Part shown: positions 21,589 through 22,355 of the stretch, piece after piece
Numbering within the stretch: position 1 is the first letter of the stretch
How the letters are laid out: each line of letters begins with the position of its first letter
Source of the DNA: Ruminococcus sp.
GTDB lineage: Bacteria > Bacillota > Clostridia > Oscillospirales > Acutalibacteraceae
Reading direction: 5' to 3'
Assembly: GCA_017502425.1 (NCBI GenBank)
Contig: JAFVVB010000152.1
Coordinates: 1-22,355 of the forward strand
Length of the DNA stretch: 22,355 nt
Translations under genes and position numbers: made by a program
The notes under the pieces: generated by a model
The model's input: only the letters and a program-made list of their open reading frames with translations
What the model was told of the DNA's origin: nothing
Databases searched by the model: none

Positions 21589-22355
21589 ATGAAGAAAAAA
21601 ATTAGAATAAATTTTACAGGTCTTAGTATAAGAAGTGAATTTGATCCTTTCGATAATCCTATTCTGGATATTCTAAAAAAATATTACGATGTTGAAGTGT
21701 GTGATGATCCGGACTTTATTATTTGTGGTGTTTTATATCCGGGAGGCTATTGGTCTAATGGTGTTTATAATAAGTATGTATTAGACTATCCATGTGTCCG
21801 CGTTATGATCGAGGGTGAGAATTTTGTTCCGGATTACAATTTGGTGGATTATTCTATCAGTCCATATCCTATCAAATATTTTGATAGAAACTTTTATTTA
21901 CCTTGTGGTGTAGAGGCATTGACCACAGGTATTAGTTATTTGCCTGAATTGCAGAATAAGGACAGGAATTATTCTGATTCATTTTTAAATGATAAGAAAT
22001 ACTTTGCTTCGTTTATTGAGAGTCATGATTCTGAACAAAATGAAAGAAGTACTTTCTTTAATAAGCTTAATTCCAGAAAACGAGTTGAATCTGCAGGTAG
22101 TTATCTTAATAACATGGAGAACAACTTCAAGGTTAACTGGATAGATGGCTCAAAAGTTGAATTTCAAAGAAAATGCAAGTTTTCAATATGTATTGAACCA
22201 TTAAAGCATGATGGGTGGATCGCTGAGAGAGTAGTTGATGGTTTTTTCACGGATACTATTCCTATTTATTACGGAACCGATGCGGCAGACCGCATAAATA
22301 AAAACCGTATTGCAGAATATTATCGATTGCTATATGTCGCGATGACACGCGCACG
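21589..22355 (+). CDS. GT10 glycosyltransferase (copy 3), 3' end lost at a probable chimeric join
   Basis: The ORF is open to the window edge. Residues 1-229 align along their whole length with the other two GT10 copies: KKKIRINFTGLSIRSEF, IEGENFVPDYNLVDYSI and CKFSICIEPLKHDGWIAERV. From residue 230 (base 22276) similarity stops abruptly in the middle of the donor domain, where the siblings continue SSN..FNPKAF. The donor motif differs: the siblings' FESTKHEGFITEK is here IEPLKHDGWIAER, so the Lys that contacts GDP-fucose is Arg (R214, 22228-22230). The start ATG has GGGAGA about 10 nt upstream. The true gene very likely runs on for about 130 more codons that are not in this window. Confidence 0.8.
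   Translation, partial: MKKKIRINFTGLSIRSEFDPFDNPILDILKKYYDVEVCDDPDFIICGVLYPGGYWSNGVYNKYVLDYPCVRVMIEGENFVPDYNLVDYSISPYPIKYFDRNFYLPCGVEALTTGISYLPELQNKDRNYSDSFLNDKKYFASFIESHDSEQNERSTFFNKLNSRKRVESAGSYLNNMENNFKVNWIDGSKVEFQRKCKFSICIEPLKHDGWIAERVVDGFFTDTIPIYYGTDAADRINKNRIAEYYRLLYVAMTRA
22276..22355 (+). other. Fragment encoding UvrD/AddA-type helicase motif VI, probably not part of this locus
   Basis: In the GT10 frame these bases read TDAADRINKNRIAEYYR then LLYVAMTRA. The string EYYRLLYVAMTRA is the superfamily 1 UvrD/PcrA/AddA helicase motif VI pattern (E-x-x-R-L-L-Y-V-A-x-T-R-A). The spacing of DAAD...RIAEYYR recalls AddA of alphaproteobacteria. No GT10 protein is known to me with this tail. The simplest reading is a mis-joined read or contig end from another genome. 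Confidence 0.7.

Noticed and set aside
22276..22355. A true GT10-helicase fusion protein as a novel system
   Set aside because: The join cuts through the GDP-sugar domain and brings in only helicase motif VI at the very end of the window. An assembly artefact explains it with fewer assumptions.
1..22355. CRISPR array, transposase, integrase or phage genes
   Set aside because: No regularly spaced direct repeats, and none of the reading frames shows transposase, recombinase or phage structural motifs.

Overview
The window looks like a chromosomal segment from a low-to-moderate-GC Firmicute of class Clostridia, probably an uncultured gut member of the Ruminococcaceae/Oscillospirales. This rests on the gene families (CarD, DUF4830, FtsEX beside a PcsB/CwlO-like coiled-coil hydrolase, an MsmK/UgpC ATPase beside a PucR-type regulator), on strong AGGAG-type ribosome binding sites and on sigma-A-type promoters. 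The taxonomic call is inference.

Region 1 (1-12391) is housekeeping DNA. It begins with the 3' end of a CarD-family gene, which converges on ychF through a shared bidirectional terminator. Then come a HAD phosphatase, a DUF4830 membrane protein and the 16S rRNA pseudouridine synthase RsuA; an orphan carbohydrate-ABC ATPase and a CdaR/PucR regulator with an elaborate leader; ftsE, ftsX and a secreted coiled-coil M23 endopeptidase that probably form one cell-wall hydrolysis module; an unrecognised 275-residue protein whose ribosome binding site lies inside a terminator hairpin; and greA-lysS behind a near-perfect promoter. A strong terminator closes the region after lysS.

Region 2 (12392-13085) is an AT-rich stretch of about 700 bp with no convincing intact gene. 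It holds a possible decayed small ORF, two inverted repeats, a consensus promoter (12843-12871) and a leader of about 200 nt.

Region 3 (13086-22275) is a same-strand surface-polysaccharide cluster. In order it has a hexapeptide acyltransferase, three GT-A glycosyltransferases, two GT10 (alpha-1,3-fucosyltransferase family) enzymes, the ABC-2 exporter pair Wzm/Wzt with a C-terminal substrate-recognition extension on Wzt, and a third GT10 paralogue. The genes are tightly spaced and more AT-rich in codon choice than region 1. The cluster probably builds, decorates and exports a glycan. Three GT10 paralogues around an ABC exporter in a Firmicute is the most interesting biology here.

Region 4 (22276-22355): the third GT10 stops matching its siblings in mid-domain and continues, in frame, into motif VI of a UvrD/AddA-type helicase. 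The most economical explanation is a chimeric assembly join at the contig end, so the last 80 bases should not be treated as part of this locus.
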